A stretch of 64,000 nucleotides of DNA from Croceicoccus gelatinilyticus (lineage in GTDB: Bacteria > Pseudomonadota > Alphaproteobacteria > Sphingomonadales > Sphingomonadaceae), in contig NZ_JAHCBF010000001.1 of NCBI RefSeq assembly GCF_018398395.1, forward strand, positions 124,001 to 188,000, given 5' to 3'. Of this stretch, positions 28,742-36,653 are shown piece after piece. Every line of letters begins with the position of its first letter. Position 1 is the stretch's first letter. The notes beneath the pieces are model-generated. The model did no database searches. It had not been told where the DNA came from and saw only the letters and a list, made by a program, of their open reading frames with translations. The translations under genes were made by a program, and so were the position numbers.

Positions 28742-29248
28742 ATGCGTTACCTTGCCCTGTTCACTGCCTGCAGTGCGTTTGCTCTTTCTGCCTGTGGCTC
28801 TGCCGAGGAACCGGCGGCAGAGGTCGAGACGCCGGTCGAAACGGCGGAAGCCAGCGAGCCTGAGCCCGCCGAAACAGTCGATGCCGACTATGTCCCGGCC
28901 AAGCAGGTCGCCGATATCCCGATCGAGCGGGTGGAATTCGCCGCCGGCGAAAATGCGATCACCGTCGAGGATTCGATCACCGGCTACGAATCGGTCGATT
29001 ACGTGGTGAAGCTGGCTGCAGGACAGCCGCTCAACGTCTCCATGGCGACCCAGCACACCGCGACATATTTCAACCTCATCGCACCGGGCGAGGAAGACGT
29101 TGCCTTCTTCATCGGTTCGACCGAGGGTAACCAATACGAAGGTATGACCGAATTGGCAGGGGACTACCGCATAAGGGTCTACATGATGCGCAGCGCCGCC
29201 CGGCGCGAGGAGACTGCCGATTACCGCCTCGAGATCATCGCCGGATAA
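28742..29248 (+). CDS. Hypothetical lipoprotein with PPC/PliG-like beta domain
   Basis: 168 residues from ATG 28742 with AAGGGGG upstream. Signal peptide with lipobox LSAC (Cys ~18), then an acidic Glu/Pro/Ala tether of ~40 residues. The C-terminal domain has YVVKLAAGQPLNVSMATQHTATYFNLIAPGEEDVAFF and GDYRIRVYMMRSAARREETADYRLEI, the signature of a pre-peptidase/PliG-like jelly-roll seen in bacterial lysozyme-inhibitor-like proteins. Probably a surface or periplasmic lipoprotein; lysozyme inhibition is only a hypothesis. Confidence 0.74.
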   Translation: MRYLALFTACSAFALSACGSAEEPAAEVETPVETAEASEPEPAETVDADYVPAKQVADIPIERVEFAAGENAITVEDSITGYESVDYVVKLAAGQPLNVSMATQHTATYFNLIAPGEEDVAFFIGSTEGNQYEGMTELAGDYRIRVYMMRSAARREETADYRLEIIAG

Positions 29249-29264
29249 TGCAACTCCGCCCCGT

Positions 29265-30065
29265 GTGGTGAGGCGCCACCGCGTCTCCACGCGGGCGTGG
29301 CACTGGCTTAACGTCGTCGCCGTCTTCACCCTGCTGATGAGCGGGATGACGATCTTCAACGCCCACCCCCGGCTATACTGGGGGCAATATGGAGCGAACC
29401 CGGACCAGCCGTGGTTGCACATCTACGCAACGCGCGGGGGTGAGGGGGTCTTGCGCGTCGGGTCGGTCGAGGTGGAGACGACGGGCGTGCTGGGCGTCTG
29501 GGAAAAAGACGGGCGCACGCAGACGCGGGCCTTTCCGCACTGGATGACGCTGCCGTCGCATTACAGCCTCTCTTCAGGGAGGAAGTATCATTTCCTCGGC
29601 GCGTGGCTGCTGGTGATTGCAGGCGTGCTTTACTTGCTGTGGTCATTGGCAAACCGCCACGTCTGGCGCGATCTTCTGCCCAGCCGGAAAGAAATCGCCC
29701 CGCGCCACTTGTGGCACGATATCAAGGACCACGCCCGTCTGCGTCTGCCGCGCGGTGAGGCGGCGGCGCGGTACAATCCGCTGCAGAAGCTGGCCTACCT
29801 GTCGGTCCTCTTCGTGATCCTGCCGGTAATTGTCCTGACGGGATTGGGAATGAGCCCGATGATGAACGCCAGCTGGGGCTGGATACTCGACCTGTTCGGC
29901 GGACGGCAGTCGGCGCGATCGGTCCACTTCATTGCCGCGTTCCTGCTCGTCGCCTTCATCGTCCTCCACCTTCTCATGGTGGTGATCGCAGGGCCGGTAA
30001 ACGAGATCCGGTCGATGATTACGGGCCGCTTCCGCCTGCCGCCTGAAAAGGGAGACACGCCATGA
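29265..30065 (+). CDS. Cytochrome b/b6-domain membrane protein (electron partner)
   Basis: About 266 residues from GTG 29265 (GTG 29268 is equally possible). Four transmembrane segments: residues ~13-30, ~110-130, ~178-198 and ~222-245. Candidate haem histidines lie in TRAWHWLNV, KYHFLGAW and SVHFIAAF...LHLLM. It overlaps the following molybdopterin oxidoreductase gene by four bases (ATGA-type), like MsrQ with MsrP. It likely carries electrons between the quinone pool and the periplasmic molybdoenzyme. Confidence 0.85.
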   Translation: MVRRHRVSTRAWHWLNVVAVFTLLMSGMTIFNAHPRLYWGQYGANPDQPWLHIYATRGGEGVLRVGSVEVETTGVLGVWEKDGRTQTRAFPHWMTLPSHYSLSSGRKYHFLGAWLLVIAGVLYLLWSLANRHVWRDLLPSRKEIAPRHLWHDIKDHARLRLPRGEAAARYNPLQKLAYLSVLFVILPVIVLTGLGMSPMMNASWGWILDLFGGRQSARSVHFIAAFLLVAFIVLHLLMVVIAGPVNEIRSMITGRFRLPPEKGDTP

Positions 30066-30811
30066 TCATCGGACGGCGCAAGCTGATCGCGGGGCTGGGC
30101 GCGGGGATCGCGCTGGGCGGGTGCCAGAAGATACTGGAAACCGAACCGGCTGACGGGCTGGCCTCCTCGCTCGACCTGTTCACCCGCGATGCGCAGCGGC
30201 TGGTGACGGACCGCAATGCGCTCGCCCGTGAATATGCGCCTGAAGAGCGCAGCCCCGATTTTCGCGCCAACGGATCTCGCACGGTCGATACGCCCGAATA
30301 CCGGCGGCACCTGGCGAACGGCTTTGCCGACTGGCGACTGACCGTAGGCGGCATGGTGGCAAGGCCGCTGTCGCTCTCCATCGCCGATCTTCAGCAGATG
30401 CCCGCCCGCACCCAGATCACGCGGCACGACTGCGTCGAGGGGTGGAGCGCGATCGGCCAGTGGACCGGCACGCCTCTGTCGCACCTGCTGCGGCTGGCGC
30501 GGATCAGCGACAGGGCGCGTTACGTGCTGTTCCGCTGTGCCGACAGTTTCGGCGACACACCCTATTACGAATCTATCGATATGATCGAGGCGATGCACCC
30601 GCAGACGATCATGGCATGGCGCATGAACGGTCAGCCCCTGCCTGAACGCCACGGCGCGCCGTTGCGCCTGCGGGTGGAGCGACAGCTGGGCTACAAGCAC
30701 GCGAAGTACGTGACCGGCATCGAGGTAATCGAGGATTTCCGTACGATTGCGGGCGGCAAGGGCGGTTTCTGGGAAGACCGCGCCGGATACCAGTGGTGGG
30801 CCGGGATCTGA
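30062..30811 (+). CDS. Sulfite-oxidase-fold molybdopterin oxidoreductase
   Basis: 249 residues. The start MIIGRRKLIAGLGAGIALGGC is a Tat-like twin-arginine signal that ends in a possible lipobox Cys21. The Mo-pterin domain has WRLTVGGMVARPLSLSIADLQQMP, the Mo-ligand Cys in TRHDCVEGWSAIGQWTG, and PLRLRVERQLGYKHAKYVTGIEVI. Periplasmic oxidoreductase coupled to the upstream cytochrome b. The fold is shared with MsrP methionine-sulfoxide reductase, but the substrate is open. Confidence 0.88.
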   Translation: MIIGRRKLIAGLGAGIALGGCQKILETEPADGLASSLDLFTRDAQRLVTDRNALAREYAPEERSPDFRANGSRTVDTPEYRRHLANGFADWRLTVGGMVARPLSLSIADLQQMPARTQITRHDCVEGWSAIGQWTGTPLSHLLRLARISDRARYVLFRCADSFGDTPYYESIDMIEAMHPQTIMAWRMNGQPLPERHGAPLRLRVERQLGYKHAKYVTGIEVIEDFRTIAGGKGGFWEDRAGYQWWAGI

Positions 30812-30821
30812 GCGACGCGAC

Positions 30822-31388
30822 GTGAGCCCGCAGAAGTTCCTCGACCTTGCCCTGCAGAACCCGGTGAACCGCGCGCTGCTGGACCGCTTGCCCGCGTTTG
30901 GCCTGCCCGAATGCTACCTGACAGCGGGATGCCTGTTCCAGACGGTGTGGAATCTGAAGTCGGGCCGCGAAGCGCAGTGGGGCATCAACGACTACGACGT
31001 CTTCTATTACGACGAAGCCGACCTCAGCTACGAGGCAGAGGACGAGGTGATCCGGCTGATCGACGCCGCGACCGCCGATCTTGGCGTGACCGTCGAGGTC
31101 CGCAACCAGGCGCGCGTGCACCTCTGGTATGCCGACCGTTTCGGCGGCGAATATCCGCCGCTGGGCTCGTCGAGAGAGGCGATCGAACGCTACCTCATCC
31201 CGTGCACCTGCATCGGCATCGATGTCGCGACAGGCGAACTGTTCGCGCCTTATGGCCTCGAAGAAACGGCACGAGGCCTGCTGCGGCCCAATCCGGTGAA
31301 CTACAAGCCAGTCCTCTTCGCGAAGAAGGCGCAAAGTTATCGCGAACGGTGGGATTGGCTCGAAATCGACCCGGTTTGTAATGCCTGA
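30822..31388 (+). CDS. Nucleotidyltransferase family protein (DUF925)
   Basis: 188 residues from GTG 30822. Motifs of the small nucleotidyltransferase-like DUF925 group: LTAGCLFQTVWNLKSG, GINDYDVFYYDEADLSYEAEDEVI (acidic pair in place of the canonical GSxxxxD), VEVRNQARVHLWYADRFG and PCTCIGIDV. It follows the molybdoenzyme gene with a ten-base gap, so it may be in the same transcript. No partner toxin or HEPN gene is present. Biological substrate unknown. Confidence 0.82.
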   Translation: MSPQKFLDLALQNPVNRALLDRLPAFGLPECYLTAGCLFQTVWNLKSGREAQWGINDYDVFYYDEADLSYEAEDEVIRLIDAATADLGVTVEVRNQARVHLWYADRFGGEYPPLGSSREAIERYLIPCTCIGIDVATGELFAPYGLEETARGLLRPNPVNYKPVLFAKKAQSYRERWDWLEIDPVCNA

Positions 31389-31524
31389 TCAAAAAATTGC
31401 GGGGTTTGTAACTTGATCGGAACAACCCTCGCGGCTCTCATGCTCGCCAAGTTTTACGTGCAGGTCGCATGAGGCAGAACGGGACTTTTGCCGCGACCCG
31501 CTGACAGACCGGGGGGGATCCGCA

Positions 31525-31863
31525 ATGAACAAGTTTATCGGCGCAGCCGTCGCCATTTCGCTCGCCGCCATGCCGTGTGCGGCGCAGGCAGAAGAAGAGA
31601 TGAAGCCGGAGAAGCTGGTCGAGTTTGTGTCCGAATGCGCCTATGTCGTGCACACGGTCGGCGTTGATGAAGGCGGCCTTCGCCACGGTAGCGAGGATTG
31701 GCAGTCGGTCCTCGCGCAAGTGAGCGAGAAGGCCGGTATCGACCCGCTGCCCTTCCTTCAGCAGGCAAAGGCCAAGTACGAACGCAGCGCCAAGAAGATG
31801 GGCGCGGACTGGACGTACAAGCGCATGATCGCCCGCGCGCAGGACTGCGACCAGCAGCTGTAA
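31525..31863 (+). CDS. Small secreted hypothetical protein
   Basis: 112 residues with a signal peptide (MNKFIGAAVAISLAAMPCAAQA, cleavage AQA|EEE) and a strong GGGGGGG site upstream. The mature ~90 residues hold two cysteines (SECAYVV near the start and AQDCDQQL at the end), suggesting a disulphide. It is followed eight bases later by another exported protein gene that also pairs LECNM and DECNA cysteines in its first domain. The two may be related. Function unknown. Confidence 0.72.
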   Translation: MNKFIGAAVAISLAAMPCAAQAEEEMKPEKLVEFVSECAYVVHTVGVDEGGLRHGSEDWQSVLAQVSEKAGIDPLPFLQQAKAKYERSAKKMGADWTYKRMIARAQDCDQQL

Positions 31864-31870
31864 CCGCGCC

Positions 31871-32719
31871 ATGCGATGCCGCGCCACAACGGGGGCCGCG
31901 CTGGCAGCTCTCCTGCTCGCACAGCCGCTGGCCGCGTCCGACAGGGACGAGGAGCTGGCGACGCTCGTAACCGTGCTCGAATGCAACATGGCGATGGAAC
32001 TGATGACCGAGGCGACGGGCATTCCCTATGCCGTCGACCCCGACACCATCGCCATCGACTACGAAGCGCGGCTGCGCCAGTCGACGTTCACCGATGAAGA
32101 GGTGATCGCCGAGTTGAAGCGGACGTGGCACGAATATCGCGACACCAGCGGGCAGGACGCGTTCTTCTCCTACGTCGAAGGCGCGGCGGACGAGTGCAAT
32201 GCGATCTACCTCGAAAAGGCGCAAACACCTGCGCCTGCGCCGACCCAGTCCGGCCCGCCGAAGGTCATCACGGCGGAATATTTGCGCGATCACCTGGCCC
32301 GCAACGGAGATTACCGTTCGGTGGCGGATTTCATCGTCTACACGCTGCCCAACGGGAAGAACCCGTTCGAGGAAAATGCGATGGGCGAACTGCTGGGGCA
32401 GATGGTTGTCGAAACCGGCGCGAAGGGGCTTATCAAGTTCAGCGAGGCGGCGATCATGGCGATGGTTGAGCATCGTTACTGGCAATACAATCCGCCGGCG
32501 ACGCGGCTGGTCGATGCCGAGTATCGCCGTCGTCTGCGGGTGAAGAACTATACCGCGCAGGAAGGCAGCCGTTGGGCGCAGCGCGCCGCGGCCGACCGCG
32601 CCGAACAGGCCCGCCGCGCCGACGCGCCGTGGATTGGATCGATCGGCAAGCACTGCGAAAAGTACATGGAACCTCCAGGGCCTGGGACGCCCGCCTACTG
32701 GGTCACGAAGTGCCAGTAA
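31871..32719 (+). CDS. Secreted hypothetical protein
   Basis: 282 residues with a signal peptide ending AAS. Domain 1 (~25-115) is helical with cysteines in TVLECNMAMELM and DECNAIYLEKA. A Pro/Ala/Gln linker leads to a C-terminal domain with YLRDHLARNGDYRSVADFIVYTLPNGKNPFEENAMGELLGQM and a final Cys pair (KHCEKYM ... VTKCQ). Co-directional and eight bases after the small secreted protein gene. No known family recognised. Confidence 0.68.
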   Translation: MRCRATTGAALAALLLAQPLAASDRDEELATLVTVLECNMAMELMTEATGIPYAVDPDTIAIDYEARLRQSTFTDEEVIAELKRTWHEYRDTSGQDAFFSYVEGAADECNAIYLEKAQTPAPAPTQSGPPKVITAEYLRDHLARNGDYRSVADFIVYTLPNGKNPFEENAMGELLGQMVVETGAKGLIKFSEAAIMAMVEHRYWQYNPPATRLVDAEYRRRLRVKNYTAQEGSRWAQRAAADRAEQARRADAPWIGSIGKHCEKYMEPPGPGTPAYWVTKCQ

Positions 32720-32793
32720 CGTCGCGGGCTTGAAGGGCCGCCGATCCTGATGCACCCTTGCTTGCGAATAGGGCGCTTTGCGGGAGAGGTGTC

Positions 32794-33582
32794 ATGACGA
32801 CGGAAAGCCGGACGGGGCATGCGCAGATTGCGCCGGTGGCGGTTGCCGACAACCTGACGATTGCAGACTTGGGCGCGGCTCTGGCCGCAGGGTGGCGGGA
32901 TTTTGTCGCCAGTCCCGCATATGGGCTGTTCTTCGCTGCGACTTACGTGGGGGCAGGGCTGTTCCTTGCCTATGCGCTGATGGAATGGGACGCGGTTGCA
33001 TGGCTGATCCCGGCGGCGGCGGGCTTTCCGCTGCTCGCGCCCTTCGTCGCGGTTGGCCTTTATGAAGTGAGCCGCAGGCGCGAGGCGGGCGAGCCGCTGT
33101 CGTGGGGAGCGGTGCTGGGCGCGCTTCGGGGCAGGGGTGACGAACAGATCCTCTCGATGGGCGTGATCGTTTTCGTCGCCTTCGGGTTCTGGCTGATGGT
33201 CGCCCACGGCATTTTCGCGGTGTTCCTGTCGGAATCGGGCATCGGCGGCGAATCGCTGGCGCTGTTCGCGACACCTGCTGGCATGATGATGCTGGCCGTG
33301 GGCAGCCTAGTCGGCGCGGTCATGGCGCTGGCGTTCTATGCCATCACGGTCTGCAGCCTGCCGATGCTGGTCGACCGCGAAGTCGATTTCCTGACCGCGA
33401 TCATCGTCAGCCTTGGTGTCGTGCGGTCCAACACCTTCGTCATGCTGGCATGGGCGGTGCTGATCGCGGTCCTGCTGTTTGCCGCGATGTTGCCGGCGTT
33501 TCTGGGTCTGCTGATCGTGCTGCCGGTTCTGGGCCACGCGACATGGCATCTCTATCGCCGCGCGGTGGCCGGGTCCGATTGA
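32794..33582 (+). CDS. DUF2189-type integral membrane protein
   Basis: 262 residues from ATG 32794, with GGGAGAGG upstream. After ~35 soluble residues there are five to six hydrophobic segments (ASPAYGLFFAATYVGAGLFLAYALM, AWLIPAAAGFPLLAPFVAVGLYEVSRRRE, VIVFVAFGFWLMVAHGIFAVFL, MMMLAVGSLVGAVMALAFYAI and two more near the end). The SPAYGLFF and VGLYEVSRRRE elements are characteristic of the DUF2189 family of alphaproteobacterial membrane proteins, often found near cytochrome c oxidase genes elsewhere. Function unknown. Confidence 0.83.
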   Translation: MTTESRTGHAQIAPVAVADNLTIADLGAALAAGWRDFVASPAYGLFFAATYVGAGLFLAYALMEWDAVAWLIPAAAGFPLLAPFVAVGLYEVSRRREAGEPLSWGAVLGALRGRGDEQILSMGVIVFVAFGFWLMVAHGIFAVFLSESGIGGESLALFATPAGMMMLAVGSLVGAVMALAFYAITVCSLPMLVDREVDFLTAIIVSLGVVRSNTFVMLAWAVLIAVLLFAAMLPAFLGLLIVLPVLGHATWHLYRRAVAGSD

Positions 33583-33621
33583 GGGGACGGGCCAATCGGC
33601 CCACCCCCTCGCTTCATCGGG

Positions 33622-34047
33622 TCAGTCGTCCGCCTCCATAGCGGCCAGCCTTTCGGCCGCCGTTTCCGTCATGACGATGGTGTCGATATGGCTGGCGATC
33701 ATCGCCATCATCGCACCGCGCTGCGGTTCGATGCCGAGCTTTTTGCGGGCGGCGATGAACTTGTCCCGGTCGCCTTCCTTCGCTGGCTGAGAGAGGACCA
33801 TCAGGTTCCACGCATCGCCCTGGACGTGCCAGAAGTACTGTAGGGGCGGAAGCTGCGCCTCGGCACGGATCTGGTCCATCTGCGCCATCTGTTTTACAAC
33901 GTCCATGTATCTGCCGGGTGCGAAGTGATACTCGGTCAGGATCGGCAGGTCGTCGAGGCTTTCCTGCGCGGCAGCAGGCGGTGCGACGGTGAATACGCAC
34001 GCTGTCGCGGCGGCCAGCGTGGCCGCACGAATGGTCTTCCAGATCAT
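33622..34047 (-). CDS. Secreted hypothetical protein
   Basis: 141 residues from ATG 34047, selected because it begins a signal peptide (MIWKTIRAATLAAATACVFTVAPPAAAQ) and has GGGGA upstream; an earlier in-frame start lacks support. The mature part is helical with HFAPGRYMDVVKQMAQMD and YFWHVQGDAWNLMVLSQPAKEGDRDKF, resembling an NIPSNAP/antibiotic-monooxygenase-like ferredoxin-fold strand pattern. It lies downstream of the Mur-ligase gene on the same strand, 130 bases away, but probably has its own promoter. Function unknown. Confidence 0.7.
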   Translation of the reverse strand: MIWKTIRAATLAAATACVFTVAPPAAAQESLDDLPILTEYHFAPGRYMDVVKQMAQMDQIRAEAQLPPLQYFWHVQGDAWNLMVLSQPAKEGDRDKFIAARKKLGIEPQRGAMMAMIASHIDTIVMTETAAERLAAMEADD

Positions 34048-34177
34048 ATAGTTTATCCCCAGTGACCGGGCCAATGACCCGGCGGCGCGACCCTGAACCG
34101 TCCCTGCTTCCCCCCGGAAGATCGGGGGACGGCCTGAGCTCAACATGCACATCAATTGCAGGCTTGGCAAATGGGGG

Positions 34178-35800
34178 TCAGAGCAGGCGGCGCTCTTCGA
34201 GAAGATCGGGCAGGTCGTTTTCGTAAAGCACGACGTCTTCGGGCTTTGCCTCGACCTTCAGCGCCTCGCGCGCATCGGCGAAACTGGCGACCTCGATCGC
34301 GGTCTTGCCGTTCGCGGATAGCGAGGAGGTGAAGGTGCCGATGCGCGACGGGTTCACGGCATAGACGACGTCGGCAAGGCTGGCGGTATATTCGCCGAGG
34401 CTTGCGTGAACGCGGTCATGTTCGATCCCCAGTTCGGCAATGCCGGGGGTGACGAGGATCGAGCGTCCGCCGCGCTGCTTCGCCAGTTCCGATGCGACCG
34501 CGACCGCGTTGCGGAAGCCTGCCTCGTTCGCGTTGTAGGCATCGTCCAGCACCAGCGACTGGCCGGGGCTCTCGCGCTTTTGCAGGCGGTGCGGGACCTG
34601 TTCGACATCGGGCGTGACGAGCGGAATTCGCGTCGCGATCGTGGGGTCGATGATCCACGCCGCTGCCACGGCCAGCGCCGAGTTCGTGACATTGTGTTCG
34701 CCCAGCAGCGGCAGTTCGTATTCGAGCGTCGCGCCATCCGCACCCTCGCGCCGGTCTTCCAGCACGATCTTCCAGTCCGCCTCGACCAGCGCGGCGCTGA
34801 CGATGCGGATGTCGGCGGTTTCTTCCGGCCCGACAGAGATCACCTTGCCCGGATAGTCGGCGCGCAGGACCCGGAACGGTTCGTAGTCCAGCACTTGCGT
34901 CGAAACGATCGCGGTGCCGCCGTTTTCGCACACGTCCTCGACCAGTTCGGACTTGGCCTTCGCGATGTTGTCGACCGATCCGAACCGTTCGGTATGCGCG
35001 TCGCCGATGGCCGTGACGATGCCGAAGTCGGGCTTCACGAAGTTGCACAGGCGGTGGATCGACCCGATGCCGTAGGCACCCATCTCGGCGATGAAATAGC
35101 GGTGGCTCCACTGCAGCCGTTCGCGGATGTGGCGCGTCAGGCCCAGCACCGTGTTGATCGATCCGCGCGAATAGAACACCGGCCCTGACACGGCGAGAAC
35201 CTCGGCGAAGATGTGCTTCGTCGTCGTTTTGCCGAAGCTGCCGGTAATGCCGATACGCTTGGGGTTGAGGCGGGCGAGCTTCGTGCGCGCCTCGTCGATA
35301 TAGCCTTCGTTGATCCGTTCCTGCGCCGGGGTAAGGATGCGGTTCGCCAGGATCAGCGTGAAGGGCAGCAATTGCAGCCCGATGATCGCCCAGATGATGC
35401 CGATCAGCGCAAGCAGCACCAGCACACCTGCGAACACCGCCGCCAGCTTCCGGATGCGGCGCACGCGTTCGGTGAGGACCAGCGGTTTCTTGTAACTGTA
35501 GCGGCTTTCCTTCCACGCGATCCAACCGATCACCGCGGCCGCGGCGACGATGGCCGTGAAGAGCAGACCCCTGCCAAGCGCAGCCTGCGTGATCACGATC
35601 GTCGCGATCAGCAGCGCCAACAGCACGAGACTGGCGCGTACGTCATAAAGCCGCACCCGCCTCACCGCGCCCAGGAAGCGCGAACCGTTGTATTCTTCCT
35701 GCTGGAAATAGGTCAGCAGCGTATGCAGCCGCACCCACGCCAGCGCGCCGAGAGAGAAAATCATCGCAAAAAGGGCGATCGGCAGCATCAGTTCGCTCAT
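34178..35800 (-). CDS. Membrane-anchored Mur-ligase-family protein (MurF-like)
   Basis: 540 residues. Residues 1-160 contain four or five hydrophobic segments (~3-23, 57-72, 78-96, 118-150), replacing the soluble N-terminal substrate domain of MurF. A Mur ligase core follows: P-loop GITGSFGKTTTK (184-195), NTVLGLTRHI, FIAEMGAYGIGSIHRLC, ITAIGDAHTERFGSVDNIAKAKSEL, NVTNSALAVAAAW, and the C-domain VLDDAYNANEAGF...ILVTPGIAELG. It is predicted to form an ATP-dependent amide bond on a membrane-linked substrate. Its ATG overlaps the upstream hydrolase stop. It is separate from any dcw cluster. Confidence 0.87.
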   Translation of the reverse strand: MSELMLPIALFAMIFSLGALAWVRLHTLLTYFQQEEYNGSRFLGAVRRVRLYDVRASLVLLALLIATIVITQAALGRGLLFTAIVAAAAVIGWIAWKESRYSYKKPLVLTERVRRIRKLAAVFAGVLVLLALIGIIWAIIGLQLLPFTLILANRILTPAQERINEGYIDEARTKLARLNPKRIGITGSFGKTTTKHIFAEVLAVSGPVFYSRGSINTVLGLTRHIRERLQWSHRYFIAEMGAYGIGSIHRLCNFVKPDFGIVTAIGDAHTERFGSVDNIAKAKSELVEDVCENGGTAIVSTQVLDYEPFRVLRADYPGKVISVGPEETADIRIVSAALVEADWKIVLEDRREGADGATLEYELPLLGEHNVTNSALAVAAAWIIDPTIATRIPLVTPDVEQVPHRLQKRESPGQSLVLDDAYNANEAGFRNAVAVASELAKQRGGRSILVTPGIAELGIEHDRVHASLGEYTASLADVVYAVNPSRIGTFTSSLSANGKTAIEVASFADAREALKVEAKPEDVVLYENDLPDLLEERRLL

Positions 35801-36561
35801 GCGACCTCTCCCGGAACCGTCACGGCTTCCTTGATGGCAAGCGCGATCTGGTGCCGCCCGCGATCAAGGATCGAGATGTGGTCGTAATGCGGGCACTCGA
35901 CATAAGTGCTGTTGGGTACGAGCGCGGCGATCTTCTTGCCGATTTCCGGCGGTGTTTCAGTATCGGCGCTGCCGTAGATCAGCGTCGTTTCGGTCGGGAT
36001 GCGGGGCAGGTCCGCGCTCTGGTCCTCGGAGATCGTGGCGACGAAGATGTCGCGCATACCGGTCTCGCGGCTCATGACATAGTCGGGACTGCCGAATTTC
36101 TTTTCCAGCGCGATCAGGTCATCCTCGGTCTTTGCCTGCGCCTTCAGTTTCTGGAACTTGCGGCCGTTCCACTTGCGCTTCCACCGTTCCTTCGTGGTCA
36201 CGTCGCGCGGAACGCCCGCGCCCGCCACGATGACGAGGTGATCGAGCATGCCGGGCGACTGTACGCCAAGGCGTAGCCCCAGGCGCCCGCCGAAGCTGTG
36301 GCCGACCCACACGCACTTCGAAATGCCGAGGTCGCCCACGATGTACCGTGCCATGTATTCGGCGTATTCCACCGTTCCCCATGCATCTTCGGGCCGCTCG
36401 GACTTGCCGTGGCCGGGAAGATCGAACAGGTAGGCATCGATCGACGGGGCAAGTGCCTCGGCAACGGGAATGAAATCGCGGTGCGACCGGCCCCATCCGT
36501 GGCCGAAGACCACCTTGGGCTTACCCGGCGTGCCGATCCTGATGTGGTGGGGAGGCTGCAT
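35797..36561 (-). CDS. Alpha/beta-fold hydrolase
   Basis: 254 residues from ATG 36561, preceded by GAAGGGGG; a longer in-frame reading to 36696 is not needed. Canonical motifs: VVFGHGWGRSHRDFIP (oxyanion), FDLPGHGKSE, nucleophile elbow WVGHSFGGRLG, YGSADTETPPE (Asp) and CPHYDHISILDRG (His). Cytosolic, because no signal peptide is seen. It overlaps the Mur-ligase gene by four bases and is divergent from the D-Ala-D-Ala ligase-like gene (92 bases apart), so a joint role in handling the ligase substrate is likely but unproven. Confidence 0.9.
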   Translation of the reverse strand: MQPPHHIRIGTPGKPKVVFGHGWGRSHRDFIPVAEALAPSIDAYLFDLPGHGKSERPEDAWGTVEYAEYMARYIVGDLGISKCVWVGHSFGGRLGLRLGVQSPGMLDHLVIVAGAGVPRDVTTKERWKRKWNGRKFQKLKAQAKTEDDLIALEKKFGSPDYVMSRETGMRDIFVATISEDQSADLPRIPTETTLIYGSADTETPPEIGKKIAALVPNSTYVECPHYDHISILDRGRHQIALAIKEAVTVPGEVA

Positions 36562-36653
36562 GGCCCCCTTCTTACAGCGCCCGCGATGGCGCACAAGTTG
36601 ACACCTGCGAGTCGCACACAGGGTGCGACGAGCAAGCTGGGGAAAGTGGCTTG

